Of a stretch of 64,000 bases of DNA, positions 34,093 to 43,749 are shown piece by piece (position 1 is the stretch's first letter; each line of letters opens with the position of its first letter). A model generated the notes under the pieces. That model saw nothing but the letters and a program-made list of their open reading frames with translations, did no database searches and had not been told where the DNA came from. The position numbers and the translations under genes are program-made. This stretch comes from Bremerella volcania (GTDB lineage Bacteria; Planctomycetota; Planctomycetia; Pirellulales; Pirellulaceae): assembly GCF_007748115.1 (NCBI RefSeq), contig NZ_CP036289.1, positions 6,262,001 to 6,326,000 of the forward strand, in the 5' to 3' direction.

Positions 34093-34542
34093 TCATGCGT
34101 CACTGGTAAGCCAATTAAGCAGCGTCATACGATCGTCTCCCGATTTGGCGATCGCAGCACGATTCGTCGCGACGGTCTCCCAGAAGTTATCGTCATCCCA
34201 AACTGGCCGCAAAGCTGCCAGGCAAGCGCGGATGCCGAAAGTCGCGCCGGCTCGAATTCCCATACGATAGTGATTCATTGGATCAATCGCGTTTGATATG
34301 CCCGACAAATCGACGAAAATTCGAGATTTCCCCGTCTTGCTGATTGGCTCAACAATATCGTGCATCAACGCGATCCACTGGGGTTCCGAGGGATCTCCCG
34401 AAACGATGAATTCCAGGTAGACGCAATGCTCCACCATGTCGACTTTGATATGCGAAATTGAGAGTTTTTTTGACGAGAAAAGGAATAACGACAAGGAGAC
34501 CCTCAAATAAACGTGTTTTGCAGTACCGCAAAACGGATTCAT
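34093..34542 (-). CDS. STAS/SpoIIAA-like protein, tandem copy 1
   Basis: First gene of the array. The conserved part (VEHCVYLEFIVSGD, KTGKSRIFVDLSG, HYRMGIRAGATFG, FWETVATNRAAIAKSGDDRM) is as in the others. The true start is uncertain: the first ATG gives a 149-residue protein with an odd hydrophobic leader; TTG 34494 has GAGG at the right distance and aligns better with the paralogues. Four copies at 40-50% apparent identity point to old tandem duplication. Confidence 0.7.
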   Translation of the reverse strand: MNPFCGTAKHVYLRVSLSLFLFSSKKLSISHIKVDMVEHCVYLEFIVSGDPSEPQWIALMHDIVEPISKTGKSRIFVDLSGISNAIDPMNHYRMGIRAGATFGIRACLAALRPVWDDDNFWETVATNRAAIAKSGDDRMTLLNWLTSDA

Positions 34543-34555
34543 TCGGCAACATTGA

Positions 34556-35131
34556 TTATTGCAGTTTCTCTAAGAAACCACACAAAGATTTTCCCAGACC
34601 TTCAGTCGTTTCTTGCTGCTGGGAATCCTTGAGGGAACCATCATCAGCAAACGCATTATTAGCCTGCGAAATAGCCATCTGCTTGGGCAGCACGATCACC
34701 CCGATGTTTTGCAGAATGGCTCGCACGTGGACCAGCCCGCGCAGTCCGCCTAGCGCCCCCGGCGAGGCACTCATCAGCGCGCACACTTTACCCTGGTACG
34801 CAGCCAGTCGCCCTTCCCCTTCAACTGGCCGCGAGACCCAGTCAATCGTGTTCTTAAGCAGAGGCGTGATCGAACTGTTATATTCCGGACACGACAGCAA
34901 CAACCCCTGATGCGCCAGGAATAACTCTTTCAACGTCTTGACGTTCTCTGGGATTCCATGCTCGGCTTCCAGGTCGCCGTCGTACAGCGGCATCGGAAAG
35001 TCGGCCAGGTCGAGCAGTGTGACCTCGGCCCCAGCCTCTTGAGCCCCTTTCACGGCGATTTGAATCAGCTTTTTGTTGAACGAATCGCGGCGGGCACTTC
35101 CTGCGAAAGCGAGGATCTTCGGTCGGCTCAT
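34556..35131 (-). CDS. NADPH-dependent FMN reductase
   Basis: The 191-residue protein has the flavodoxin-like FMN-binding fold: ILAFAGSARRDSFNKKL (phosphate loop, residues 5-22), LLSCPEYNSSITPLLKNTID (79-98) with the FMN-contact PEYN motif, and VCALMSASPGALGGLRG near 115-130. These enzymes reduce FMN, quinones or azo/chromate compounds using NAD(P)H. Adjacent to the STAS array but transcribed into it (14 bp from its first gene), so the array may be in the same operon. Confidence 0.9.
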   Translation of the reverse strand: MSRPKILAFAGSARRDSFNKKLIQIAVKGAQEAGAEVTLLDLADFPMPLYDGDLEAEHGIPENVKTLKELFLAHQGLLLSCPEYNSSITPLLKNTIDWVSRPVEGEGRLAAYQGKVCALMSASPGALGGLRGLVHVRAILQNIGVIVLPKQMAISQANNAFADDGSLKDSQQQETTEGLGKSLCGFLEKLQ

Positions 35132-35262
35132 GTCGGGCGGCTCCTACGGGTCAAGACTTTGGGACTGAACCATCATCGTAACAACGGAAGCAACCGAGAA
35201 AAGTGACCACTCATCACCGCAGGCCGCGCAAGCAACCCCGGGAATTGCAATCAAACGAGACA

Positions 35263-36693
35263 CTAACCCAGGGCAAAGAGTTCCGGGCCGCACTGCTGCG
35301 TGACGACTTCGCCGAACAGCGTATGCGCGTGGCAATCGTAAACCACCACCGGCATGATCTTGCCGATCTGTCGCGGGTTACCATCGAAGACGACGATCCG
35401 GTCGCAGTGCGTGCGTCCGATCAACTGCGTCGCGTGCGGGTTCTCGACTTCATCCGCCTTCTTGAGGGCCGTCTTGCTGGGACCTTCGACCAGCACGTGG
35501 ACCGTGTCGCCGATCAGCTTCTGGTTGTCTTCCAGGCTGATGCGATTCTGGATCGCCAGCAGGTCGTTGTTGCGCTGTTGCTTCACGTGATGCGGTATGT
35601 CATCGATGAAGAGGTCCGCGCCGCGCGTTCCTTCGCGCTGGCTGTACTTGAAGATGAAGCTATTCTTGAAACGGCACTCTTCGACCAGCTCGACCGTCTT
35701 CTGGAAGTCTTCTTCCGTCTCGCCGCAGAAACCGACGATGAAGTCACTGCTGACCGCGTAGCCAGGCACCATCTCGCGAATGCGGGCCATCATCTCGCGA
35801 TAGTCGGCCACGGTGTAGCCGCGTTTCATCCGCTTGAGGACCTCGTCCGAGCCACTTTGCAGCGGCACGTGGAGATACGGCGAGACCTTGCTCAAATCGC
35901 GAACCGCTTCCAGCAGTTCCCGCGTCATGTCCTTCGGGTAGTTGGTCACGAACTTGATGCGCTCGAGTCCTTCAATCTCTTGCAGCTCAGCCAGCAGATC
36001 GGCCAGTCGCCAGAGCTTGCCGCTTGAGTCGGTGGCCTTGTAGCTGTTGACGGTCTGACCGACGAGCGTGATCTCGACGGTGCCGTGCTCGGCCAGGTGA
36101 CGGCTTTCGCGAAGGATGTCTTCCGGCGAACGTCCCTGCTCGGGGCCGCGCACGCTCGGCACGATGCAGTACGTGCAGAACTTGTCGCAGCCGATTTGAA
36201 TTCGCACGTAGGCCTGAAACGGAGTGGGACGCATCTCGGGATCGCGCAGCGGATCGAAGCTTTCGTGGCTGCGTGTGATTTGATCGCGGGTACCATCCTT
36301 ACGCCCCAGGCTGACTTCAATCTGCTTCCCCTGGCCGGCGTTGATCTTGTCGATCATCGAAGGAATCTGATGCAGTTGGCCGGGCCCGACGATCAGGTCG
36401 ACGTAGGGTGCCCGGGTGAAGATCTTGTGCTGATGGTTCTGGGCCATGCAGCCCATCACGCCGATGACCTTCTCGGGGTTCTTCTCTTTCAGGTCGCGCA
36501 GCATGCCGAGGTGGCTGTACGTCTTGTTTTCCGACTGAGCACGCACGCTGCAGGTGTTGAAGAGCAGGGTATCGGCTTCTTCCGGTTTGGTCGTCAGGAC
36601 GTAACCTTGCTTGCGGAGCGAGGCCACGACCAGCTCGCTATCGAGCATGTTCATCTGACAACCCACGGTTTCAATAAAAAGACGTTTTTCCAT
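35263..36693 (-). CDS. miaB: tRNA-2-methylthio-N6-dimethylallyladenosine synthase
   Basis: The 476-residue protein has the methylthiotransferase layout: N-terminal UPF0004 domain with Cys in ETVGCQMN, FNTCSVR and GVMGCMAQN; a radical SAM domain with GCDKFCTYCIVPSVRGPEQGR near residue 160; and a C-terminal TRAM-like domain (LVEGPSKT, LIGRTHCDRIVVF). It converts i6A37 to ms2i6A37 in tRNA with two 4Fe-4S clusters. Length and motif order are normal. It is the first gene of a run with no obvious partner. Confidence 0.96.
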   Translation of the reverse strand: MEKRLFIETVGCQMNMLDSELVVASLRKQGYVLTTKPEEADTLLFNTCSVRAQSENKTYSHLGMLRDLKEKNPEKVIGVMGCMAQNHQHKIFTRAPYVDLIVGPGQLHQIPSMIDKINAGQGKQIEVSLGRKDGTRDQITRSHESFDPLRDPEMRPTPFQAYVRIQIGCDKFCTYCIVPSVRGPEQGRSPEDILRESRHLAEHGTVEITLVGQTVNSYKATDSSGKLWRLADLLAELQEIEGLERIKFVTNYPKDMTRELLEAVRDLSKVSPYLHVPLQSGSDEVLKRMKRGYTVADYREMMARIREMVPGYAVSSDFIVGFCGETEEDFQKTVELVEECRFKNSFIFKYSQREGTRGADLFIDDIPHHVKQQRNNDLLAIQNRISLEDNQKLIGDTVHVLVEGPSKTALKKADEVENPHATQLIGRTHCDRIVVFDGNPRQIGKIMPVVVYDCHAHTLFGEVVTQQCGPELFALG

Positions 36694-36835
36694 GCGGACG
36701 AATCTTCGTATGGCGTGACGGACAGACAGCCTGGAGTTCGGGTGACACTGCTAACTCGCTCAGCGGTGAGGGGTGGGTAGCTGCTTCGCTCCGCTGGACA
36801 AGCCAGCAGTGGCACCCGCTCATTGAATTCCCAGA

Positions 36836-37105
36836 CTAGGCAGCCTCTTTTTGTTTCTGCTTGATGAATTCTTCAAACTGTTGCTGTTCGGCGAGTTCGC
36901 GGGCCTTCTTCTCTTGTTCGGCCTGCTGCTTAAGGACAATCTCGCGTTGGCGGCGGAATTCCTCCTGGAACTGTCGCTCTAAGCGAATACGGCGTACCCT
37001 CATCAGTCGCACCAATCCCATGATGGCGATGTAAGAAGCGACCGCAAATAGAACGATGTCCCAGCGACTCACAGTATATAATCCCGCGTCCGTGCAGAAA
37101 TCCAA
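36836..37105 (-). CDS. Small membrane protein with charged coiled coil
   Basis: Up to 89 residues: one membrane helix (WDIVLFAVASYIAIMGLVRL, about 15-34) then a strongly charged helix (RRIRLERQFQEEFRRQREIV, EQEKKARELAEQQQFEEF) likely to form a coiled coil in the cytoplasm. The first codon is TTG; GTG 37072 is an alternative start. No family recognised. Confidence 0.6.
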   Translation of the reverse strand: MDFCTDAGLYTVSRWDIVLFAVASYIAIMGLVRLMRVRRIRLERQFQEEFRRQREIVLKQQAEQEKKARELAEQQQFEEFIKQKQKEAA

Positions 37106-37185
37106 CGGTGTATCTTAAACAACGACCCCCTATGGGGGCGAGAGGGATTTCCGCGGCAAACTGGGTAAAACGGGCTAGAAACGGA

Positions 37186-38172
37186 TTATTCTTGCGGCGA
37201 AAGCTGCGATTCCGATAGGAGTCGATCGCCTACCTGGGGATGGTGACCATGGACGAAATCCGCTACCTGCATCGGTTTCTTACCGGCTGGCTGCAGCGAG
37301 TCGACTACGATCTGGCCATCCTTCGCCGCGAAATAGAGACGATCTTCGGCCACTTGCGAGACCGAGCCGGGCGAAATTCCTTCCGGGGCTGGCTCGCGCA
37401 ACAGGCGGATCTCTTTAAGGATAATCCGTAGCGGCGGCTTTCCCTGGTGCTCGAGATGGGTGAAGCAGCCTGGCCACGGCTGATACGCGCGGAACTTGTT
37501 GTAGATCAGCTCAGCGGGTTCGTTCCAGTTGACGTCCGCATCCGACTTGGCCAGACGCGGTGCCTTGGTGGCGAGGGACTGATCCTGGACCTTGCCCGGT
37601 GTCCCTTCGGGGCCATGCTTCAGCAGCATCTCGATCGACTCGAGCACGGCCGATACGCCCAGATCAGCCAGGCGGGGTTCCAGTTCAACGGTCGTTTCGG
37701 TCGGACCGATCGGCGTACGGACGACCTTCAAGCAAGGTCCTCCGTCGAGCTTGGGCGTCATGTGAATGACCGTGATGCCGGTCTCTTCATCCCCACTTAG
37801 AATCGCCCAGTTCACCGGCGCCGCGCCACGATACTTCGGCAAGATCGAACCGTGCAGGTTGATGCCGCCGTAGGTCGCCGTGGCGAGGATGAAGTCCTTC
37901 AAGATCTGGCCGTAGTCGCACACGACTAATAGATCCGGCTGAAGATCGGCCAGCAGTTGCCGCGACTCTTGGGTATTCACGCTGACCGGATCATGGATGG
38001 CAATGCCATGCGCGTTGGCCACATCGCGCATCGGTGTCGGTATCGAAGACTTCCGCCGATGCACCGAACGCACCGGCTGAGTGAAGAGGCAAGCGACTTC
38101 GTGCTCGCTCGCAATCAAGGCCTCGAAGGTGGGAACCGCAAACGGGCCAGTCCCCATCATGACGATTTTCAT
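37186..38172 (-). CDS. fmt: Methionyl-tRNA formyltransferase
   Basis: The 328-residue protein has the 10-formyl-THF formyltransferase signatures: MKIVMMGTGPFAVPTFEAL at the N-terminus, INLHGSILPKYRGAAPVNWAILSGD (catalytic Asn/His, residues ~105-130), GITVIHMTPKLDGGPCL, and a C-terminal domain with FRAYQPWPGCFTHL. It formylates the initiator Met-tRNA. It lies directly downstream of def, the deformylase that later removes this group, the usual pairing; a repeat hairpin separates the two. Confidence 0.95.
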   Translation of the reverse strand: MKIVMMGTGPFAVPTFEALIASEHEVACLFTQPVRSVHRRKSSIPTPMRDVANAHGIAIHDPVSVNTQESRQLLADLQPDLLVVCDYGQILKDFILATATYGGINLHGSILPKYRGAAPVNWAILSGDEETGITVIHMTPKLDGGPCLKVVRTPIGPTETTVELEPRLADLGVSAVLESIEMLLKHGPEGTPGKVQDQSLATKAPRLAKSDADVNWNEPAELIYNKFRAYQPWPGCFTHLEHQGKPPLRIILKEIRLLREPAPEGISPGSVSQVAEDRLYFAAKDGQIVVDSLQPAGKKPMQVADFVHGHHPQVGDRLLSESQLSPQE

Positions 38173-38177
38173 TTATT

Positions 38178-38250
38178 AGTTTTCAGTGTTCAGTGTTCAG
38201 TTCAGACGAAGTCTCCAGGCAGTCTTACTAAAAACTGAACACTGAAAACT
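38178..38250. repeat. Perfect 17-bp inverted repeat between def and fmt
   Basis: Arms AGTTTTCAGTGTTCAGT (38178-38194) and its exact complement (38234-38250), AGTTTTCAGT family. It fills the space between def's stop and fmt's start on the minus strand and could form a hairpin that changes the relative expression of the two. Confidence 0.8.
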
Positions 38251-38259
38251 TCCAACTAA

Positions 38260-38838
38260 CTAAGCATACTTTTTCTCAAGTTCGTCCTGGAACTTCTTAA
38301 TCTCCTGGTCGGTCGGCAGCTTCCCTTCGCCGCGCAATCGTTCGAAGGTCAGCTCGAATTGGTCGATCTGCGGCTGGATGTCGTACAGCGAGTCTTCGTC
38401 CATCCGGTCGGTGAACATCACCCCGTCGAGATGGTCGGTCTCGTGCTGAACGCAGCGGGCAAACATGCCGTCGACCTTCTGCTCGAACTTCTCGCCATTG
38501 GGCATGTAGGCGCTGAACATGATTTCCGCCGGACGCATCACCGGGCCATACACGCCAGGTAAGCTGAGACAGCCTTCTTCCGCTTCGTCCGAGCCGGTTC
38601 CCCGGTTGATGGCTGGATTGATGAAGACCAGTTCTTCCCCCTCTCCCTTTTCACCGGCCAGGTTCATGATGAAGAACCGCAGCGGAATACCAACCTGGTT
38701 GGCGGCCAGGCCGATTCCCCGAGCCTGGTACATCAGATCGAACATCTCGGCAATCATGCCGCGAAGCTCCGCGTCGACGCGTTTGACAGGCTTCGATTTA
38801 TAACGCAGCGTGGGGTGAGGAAAGTGAATAATCTGCAA
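38260..38838 (-). CDS. def: Peptide deformylase
   Basis: The protein has all three deformylase motifs: GIGLAANQVG (motif 1, GxGxAAxQ), EEGCLSLPGVY (motif 2, EGCxS) and QHETDHLDGVMF (motif 3, HExxH). These bind Fe2+ and remove the formyl group from nascent proteins. Start: TTG 38838 gives 192 residues beginning QIIHFPHPTLRYKS as in relatives, with AGGA 8 bases upstream; a TTG at 38865 would add nine residues. Confidence 0.95.
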   Translation of the reverse strand: MQIIHFPHPTLRYKSKPVKRVDAELRGMIAEMFDLMYQARGIGLAANQVGIPLRFFIMNLAGEKGEGEELVFINPAINRGTGSDEAEEGCLSLPGVYGPVMRPAEIMFSAYMPNGEKFEQKVDGMFARCVQHETDHLDGVMFTDRMDEDSLYDIQPQIDQFELTFERLRGEGKLPTDQEIKKFQDELEKKYA

Positions 38839-38959
38839 CGTAGCGGTCCTAAGAGCCGGGCCCAAACAGCGGGATCAGGCCTTGCTTATCCACGGACAAG
38901 CGAGGCCGGTAAACGATCCATTATAGGAAGAATCGGGGACCGGTCGACCGGCAGAGCTG

Positions 38960-41900
38960 CTACGCAGGCCGGCTGCGGCCGTGCACTGGGTAGACACGCG
39001 GTTCTTCCATTTCCTCGGAAGCGGCTGCCGGGGATTCGCTTTCAGCCGATGGCTCTTCCGAGGGTGTTTCCGCAGCGTCATCGTCGTGTTCTCGGTTGCT
39101 GCGGGCCTTACGATCGGGACGGAAGACTCGTCCTAGCGGGCCGGCCAGCAGGGCCGGCAGGAATACCAGGTCACCAATCAGGGCCACCGCCAATAGCGAG
39201 ACCATCAGGTAACCAAACCGCTGCGTCGGGGTAAACGTGCTGAAAGCGAACACGGCAAGCCCCAGACCACCGATGATCGTCGTCTGGAACATGGCCATCG
39301 CACAGCGGTTGTACGCTTCTTTAATGGCGTGCGATCGCGTGTAACCTTCATCCAGACCCCAGCGGAACCAGGTCAGGAAGTGGACCGTATCGTCCACCGC
39401 CACGCCCATCGCCACGCTGGCGGTCATCATCGTACCGATGTCGACTTCGATCCCGGTCCAACTCATAAAGCCGAACACGATGCAAATCGGAAAGACGTTC
39501 GGCAGCATCGAAATGAGACCGGCTCGGAAGCTCTTGAGAACCAACATCATCACCAACGCGATCAAGGCAAACGCCCAGACCGTGCTTTCGATCAGGTTGG
39601 TCAGCAGCGTACGGGCCGCCTTGTAAACGACCGGAACGACGCCTGTATAGACCAGCGAAACCGGGGGACGATCGTCGCTGTACATCCGGGGAATCTCTTT
39701 CCCGGTGTACTCGTGCGCGGTGACGTCGAAGGTCCCCTTGATATTAGCGTTGTCGGAAATCGCCCCCATGTCGTAGATCGCGTTGGGTTCGACGAGAACG
39801 ACATAGTCCGCATGACCGCGGTTGTTGTTCAGGATGTAGTCCAGACGCTCCTGGCTATGCACGTTCGGATCGTGATCCAATAACTTGATACGAGCATTGA
39901 CCAGCAAGTCTCGTAGCGTTTCGGAAAACACCTTCGTCGCGTCGAGGTGCCCGTAGCGATCGTGATGTTCAGACTTGCCGGCAGCCGCTTCTTTCGCGGC
40001 CTCGTAGTTGACGCCCAATAACGCGACCTTGGCGTTGACGTATCCGGCGCCGTCTCGGTCCTTGTCGATCTGGGCCAGAATGCGATCACGGGCCTGGTAG
40101 GCATCCATGATCGGCTCGGTGACCTGCTTCAGGTCGTTGACGAAGTTGCCGTAGTCGATGTTTTCCAAAGCCCCCAGTCGCAGACTGACTCGCCACAACT
40201 CGGCGCCGTTCTTCTTGTCGACGCGCAGGTAATCGGACTTCACGAACTCGTTGAACGAAGCTTCCAGTTGCTTGCTGTAGGCATAACGCTCTGACAGCGA
40301 GGCCGTGCTGTTGCCGGCATCGGGAAGTTCCGGGGCGAACGTCAGTGCCGACATCGGCGGCCCGACCAGTTCGGCACCGTCGGGGCCGAGGTATTCTTCG
40401 ACCACGTTGGCCACACGCTGGGCCATCTCCATGCGTTCGAGAAACTTGTACTGGAACTTCGGATCGACCTTGTTTTCGTTTTTCAGGGCCAGCGGGTTGA
40501 GGGCCTTCTCTGGATCGGCTTCATCGTAGTACAGCATCTCCGGCTCGACGCGGACGACTAGTTCCATGGGAACCAGCTTGCCGAGGTTATCTTCCAGCCA
40601 GGCATAGTCCTGGATGATGCGGGCATCGTCGTCGAACATCTTCAGCAGCTGAACGGAGGTCTTCAGATACTGAAGTCCGAACGCAAAGAAGAGGAAGATC
40701 GCTAGGCAGCCCAGGGCGACCTTGATGTTGTGCGCGATGATGAAGTCGCCGATTCGATCCCCAATTCCGCGAATCCATTGTCCCGCCGCGGAAGGTTCGA
40801 TCGGCTTCGATTCCCCCTTCTTCTTCGCGGCATTGGGGGGCCACATCTGCAGCGCCGCCGGCAGGTAGGTGAACAGCAGCAAGAGCGTCGCCAGAACGCC
40901 CATCGCCGAGAAGATCCCGAACTTGTGAATCGGCGTGATGCTACTGGTGGCCAGCGATCCCAAACCCACGGCGGTGGTGACCGCGGCGATCGTGCAGGGA
41001 TACCAACCGTGAGCGATCGTCAGCTCCGGGGCGTTCCGCAGAGTGCCGGACTCGTTCACCACGTCCTTGTAGTAGTTCACGATATGGATGGCACCCGATA
41101 AGCCCAGCACGTACACGACCGCCGGCATCGACATGATCACGGCGTCGGTGGTTGGATCGAGCCACCAGATGAAACGGCCCGCGGTCCAGTAAATCAGCGA
41201 TAGACTCGTCACCGCGCTGATCCCGCCGACGAAGAAGACCATGATCGTCAGCTTGATGCTCCGCAAGCACATGTACGAAAGACCCAGCCCGATAATCACG
41301 CTGAAGCTGACCAGGCGGGCCAGCGTCCGTTCCCCTTCTTCGTCGATCGAAACGTTATCGACCGGGGGACCGCCCAGGCGAAGTTCTTCCAGCGGGACGC
41401 CAGCCTGAATGGCCAGTTCTTCCAATTGACCCAGCGGACGGCCCAGCACGCCGTGTCCCATCGTGCGGCGCAGATCGACCTTGCCGGCATCGGTCAGGGT
41501 AACGATCAAGCAGGTCTGCTCGCCATCGGGACCGAAGAGCGTGCCGGTCAAACGGCTGAGGGCTTTCTCGCGGGCTTCTTCCAGATCCTTGGGGCTCGGG
41601 TCGTCGTCGCGAACGAGCGTGCCGCCAGGGGCAGCCAGCTGGGCCAGAACATCAGGCCCGGTCGTTACTGATTTGAAGAGCCGCGCTTGCAGCAGCTTTG
41701 GTTTCTTGTAGTACTCTTCGTGGACCTTCTTTACATAGTCGCCATCGGCCGAGTTGCCTCCAGTGAAGACGCGCTCGGCGGCGCGGCTCAGTGCACCGAT
41801 CACGGTGCTCTGGCCATTCCACTTGTAGAGCTCGCCATTTTCCAGCAGGTAGTACCAGGTCGCGTCATTCCCCAGAAACCACTTCTCGTTCTGGCCGGCC

Positions 41901-42286
41901 CACCCTTGGTGATCGTCGCCAGGGTAATAAAGCCCCAGTTCATCTCCGATGAAGTCAGGCAAGCGATGATCGATGGGAACTTTGTTCTTGTCTTCTTCGG
42001 TCAGCGGCGGAGGTACCAAGAGCCGCGCGAGATAGTCGAGACGCTGATCGTCGGCGGTGCAGCCTTCCCAGCTGATCAGAACGAACTGCTCGCCCAGGAA
42101 GTGATCGCGGAACCAATCGAGTTCTGAGGTTTCCGCGAAGTCACTGGGAAGCCAGTCCTTCACGTCATTCCTCATCTGTTCCAGCGACAATCGTGCCCCG
42201 CGCAGCGCGAACGGCACGAGGAAGAAGATCGCCATCAAAATGAACAGAGCGTAACGCTCGAAGAATGTTGGTCGACGCATCTGCAT
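38960..42286 (-). CDS. RND/MMPL-family transporter (HAE3-type)
   Basis: The ~1108-residue protein has two halves, each with a large periplasmic loop and a six-helix membrane unit: helix 1 at residues ~8-28; loop; helices around 350-510; second helix pair ~545; loop; helices 870-1060 with GTMMTASVAMGVAVDDTVHFLTWFR, the sterol-sensing-like motif typical of MMPL/HAE3 proteins. The C-terminus is acidic. It likely exports lipids or hydrophobic compounds with proton motive force; no periplasmic adaptor gene is adjacent. Start MQMRRPTFFERY chosen at 42286; 42280 is possible. Confidence 0.88.
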   Translation of the reverse strand: MQMRRPTFFERYALFILMAIFFLVPFALRGARLSLEQMRNDVKDWLPSDFAETSELDWFRDHFLGEQFVLISWEGCTADDQRLDYLARLLVPPPLTEEDKNKVPIDHRLPDFIGDELGLYYPGDDHQGWAGQNEKWFLGNDATWYYLLENGELYKWNGQSTVIGALSRAAERVFTGGNSADGDYVKKVHEEYYKKPKLLQARLFKSVTTGPDVLAQLAAPGGTLVRDDDPSPKDLEEAREKALSRLTGTLFGPDGEQTCLIVTLTDAGKVDLRRTMGHGVLGRPLGQLEELAIQAGVPLEELRLGGPPVDNVSIDEEGERTLARLVSFSVIIGLGLSYMCLRSIKLTIMVFFVGGISAVTSLSLIYWTAGRFIWWLDPTTDAVIMSMPAVVYVLGLSGAIHIVNYYKDVVNESGTLRNAPELTIAHGWYPCTIAAVTTAVGLGSLATSSITPIHKFGIFSAMGVLATLLLLFTYLPAALQMWPPNAAKKKGESKPIEPSAAGQWIRGIGDRIGDFIIAHNIKVALGCLAIFLFFAFGLQYLKTSVQLLKMFDDDARIIQDYAWLEDNLGKLVPMELVVRVEPEMLYYDEADPEKALNPLALKNENKVDPKFQYKFLERMEMAQRVANVVEEYLGPDGAELVGPPMSALTFAPELPDAGNSTASLSERYAYSKQLEASFNEFVKSDYLRVDKKNGAELWRVSLRLGALENIDYGNFVNDLKQVTEPIMDAYQARDRILAQIDKDRDGAGYVNAKVALLGVNYEAAKEAAAGKSEHHDRYGHLDATKVFSETLRDLLVNARIKLLDHDPNVHSQERLDYILNNNRGHADYVVLVEPNAIYDMGAISDNANIKGTFDVTAHEYTGKEIPRMYSDDRPPVSLVYTGVVPVVYKAARTLLTNLIESTVWAFALIALVMMLVLKSFRAGLISMLPNVFPICIVFGFMSWTGIEVDIGTMMTASVAMGVAVDDTVHFLTWFRWGLDEGYTRSHAIKEAYNRCAMAMFQTTIIGGLGLAVFAFSTFTPTQRFGYLMVSLLAVALIGDLVFLPALLAGPLGRVFRPDRKARSNREHDDDAAETPSEEPSAESESPAAASEEMEEPRVYPVHGRSRPA

Positions 42287-42690
42287 CAAAATCCGCTCTT
42301 TGAGAATCCTTGAGCAACCCGGATCGAGGACACTGGAACGCTCATGCCTAGATCCAACGCCATCGGCTCTGCCAATGAACCCCACTATGAGAACGCGGCG
42401 ACGTCGGCCGGCGTCTCACAGATTTTTTGTTGATTGCTGCTTTCTACGCAAAACGGTAAAAACTTCGCCAATTTTTGCGTCCGTTAGCGATTAAAGCTAC
42501 AGTTTTCTTCAAGTTGAGTCTATGACAGGCGCATTTCACCTAAGCTGTGCATCTTCACCATTTGCAAATTGGGGTGCTTTCAACGACCTTCGCACCACGG
42601 AAAAAGAAGATCTGCACCGCTCGCCTGGGTAGAATACCGCAACTTCGTCCAATTCATGCATTTGATTCCCCAATTAAGGAGCGATGGGCA
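42287..42690. other. Divergent intergenic region, transporter / transaldolase
   Basis: It carries the two divergent promoters. An AT-richer part near 42420-42540 is the probable promoter zone, but no -35/-10 pair is convincing, and I see no gene. Confidence 0.4.
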
Positions 42691-43737
42691 ATGACGACGC
42701 CACTTGAGACACTCATTCAGGCAGGTACCAAAGTATGGCTCGATTCCATTGACCCCGAGTTGGTCGATTCCAACTACAAGCTGGGCGTTTCCGGGGCGAC
42801 TTCCAACCCGGTTATCGTTTCCGATCTGATCAAATCGGGGCAGTTCGACAGCTGGATCGAAGAGTTGACGGCCGAGGGGAAAGAGGCCGACGAGATTGCC
42901 TGGACGATCACCGATCGCATGGTCCAAAACGCCCAAGACGTCTTTTTACCGGTGTGGGAGCGCACTGAGGGGAATGACGGTTACGTCAGCTTCGAGTTGG
43001 ATCCGCTGCTGGAAGACCCCGATCGCAACCTGCCGCATGACGAGCGCGTGGCGCAGTACATCGAACTGGGCAAGAAGTGGGGCATCGGCCACAAGAACCG
43101 CATGATCAAAGTCCCCGCGACCCCGGCCGGCATCGATGCACTGGAAGAACTTTGTGCCGCCGGCATCACGCTGAACGTGACACTTTGCTTCACGATGCGT
43201 CAGTATCACGCCGCTCGCGAGGCCGTGTGGCGCGGTGCCCAAAGGCGCCAATCGACCGACGCGTTCAAAAGTGTCTACTCTATCTTTGTTTCTCGCGTGG
43301 ATGTTTATTCCGAGAAGCATTTGCCTGATCTCAGCGACGCCGCCCAGGGGCAGCTCGGGATCGTTAACGCAAAAAACATCTGGAAGGATAACGCCGACTT
43401 CTGGACCGATAAGAATCTGAAGCTGCAGCAGGAGCTGATTTTCGCCTCGACCGGCACCAAGCTCCCTTCGGATCCACCGTGGAAGTATGTGGCGGCGTTC
43501 GCTGGCGACGGGATCGAAACGAATCCACCCAAGACCAACCAGCAAGTGCAAGAGAGCGGCAAGTCGTTCGGTCGCGAAATCGACCAGATGCCGCCGCAAG
43601 AAGTGCTCGACGAACTCGACAGCAAGGTCGACTACGTGCACCTGGAAAAGATCCTCATGGAAGAAGGGATCGCGAAGTTCGCCGATCCGCAAAAGGCACT
43701 TCTGCAGTTGATCGAATCGAAGAAGGCCGCCGTCTAA
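42691..43737 (+). CDS. Transaldolase family protein
   Basis: The 348-residue protein has the transaldolase signatures: [16 protein letters not shown] (Asp near residue 17), [11 protein letters not shown] (26-36), and the Schiff-base lysine in [18 protein letters not shown] (Lys ~137), followed by [11 protein letters not shown]. It transfers a dihydroxyacetone unit in the pentose phosphate pathway. It is longer than the smallest subfamily (~220 residues) and fits the ~340-380 group. ATG 42691 has AAGGAG 9 bases upstream. The next gene is convergent, 12 bp away. Confidence 0.9.
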   Translation: MTTPLETLIQAGTKVWLDSIDPELVDSNYKLGVSGATSNPVIVSDLIKSGQFDSWIEELTAEGKEADEIAWTITDRMVQNAQDVFLPVWERTEGNDGYVSFELDPLLEDPDRNLPHDERVAQYIELGKKWGIGHKNRMIKVPATPAGIDALEELCAAGITLNVTLCFTMRQYHAAREAVWRGAQRRQSTDAFKSVYSIFVSRVDVYSEKHLPDLSDAAQGQLGIVNAKNIWKDNADFWTDKNLKLQQELIFASTGTKLPSDPPWKYVAAFAGDGIETNPPKTNQQVQESGKSFGREIDQMPPQEVLDELDSKVDYVHLEKILMEEGIAKFADPQKALLQLIESKKAAV

Positions 43738-43749
43738 CGTGATCGCCCT

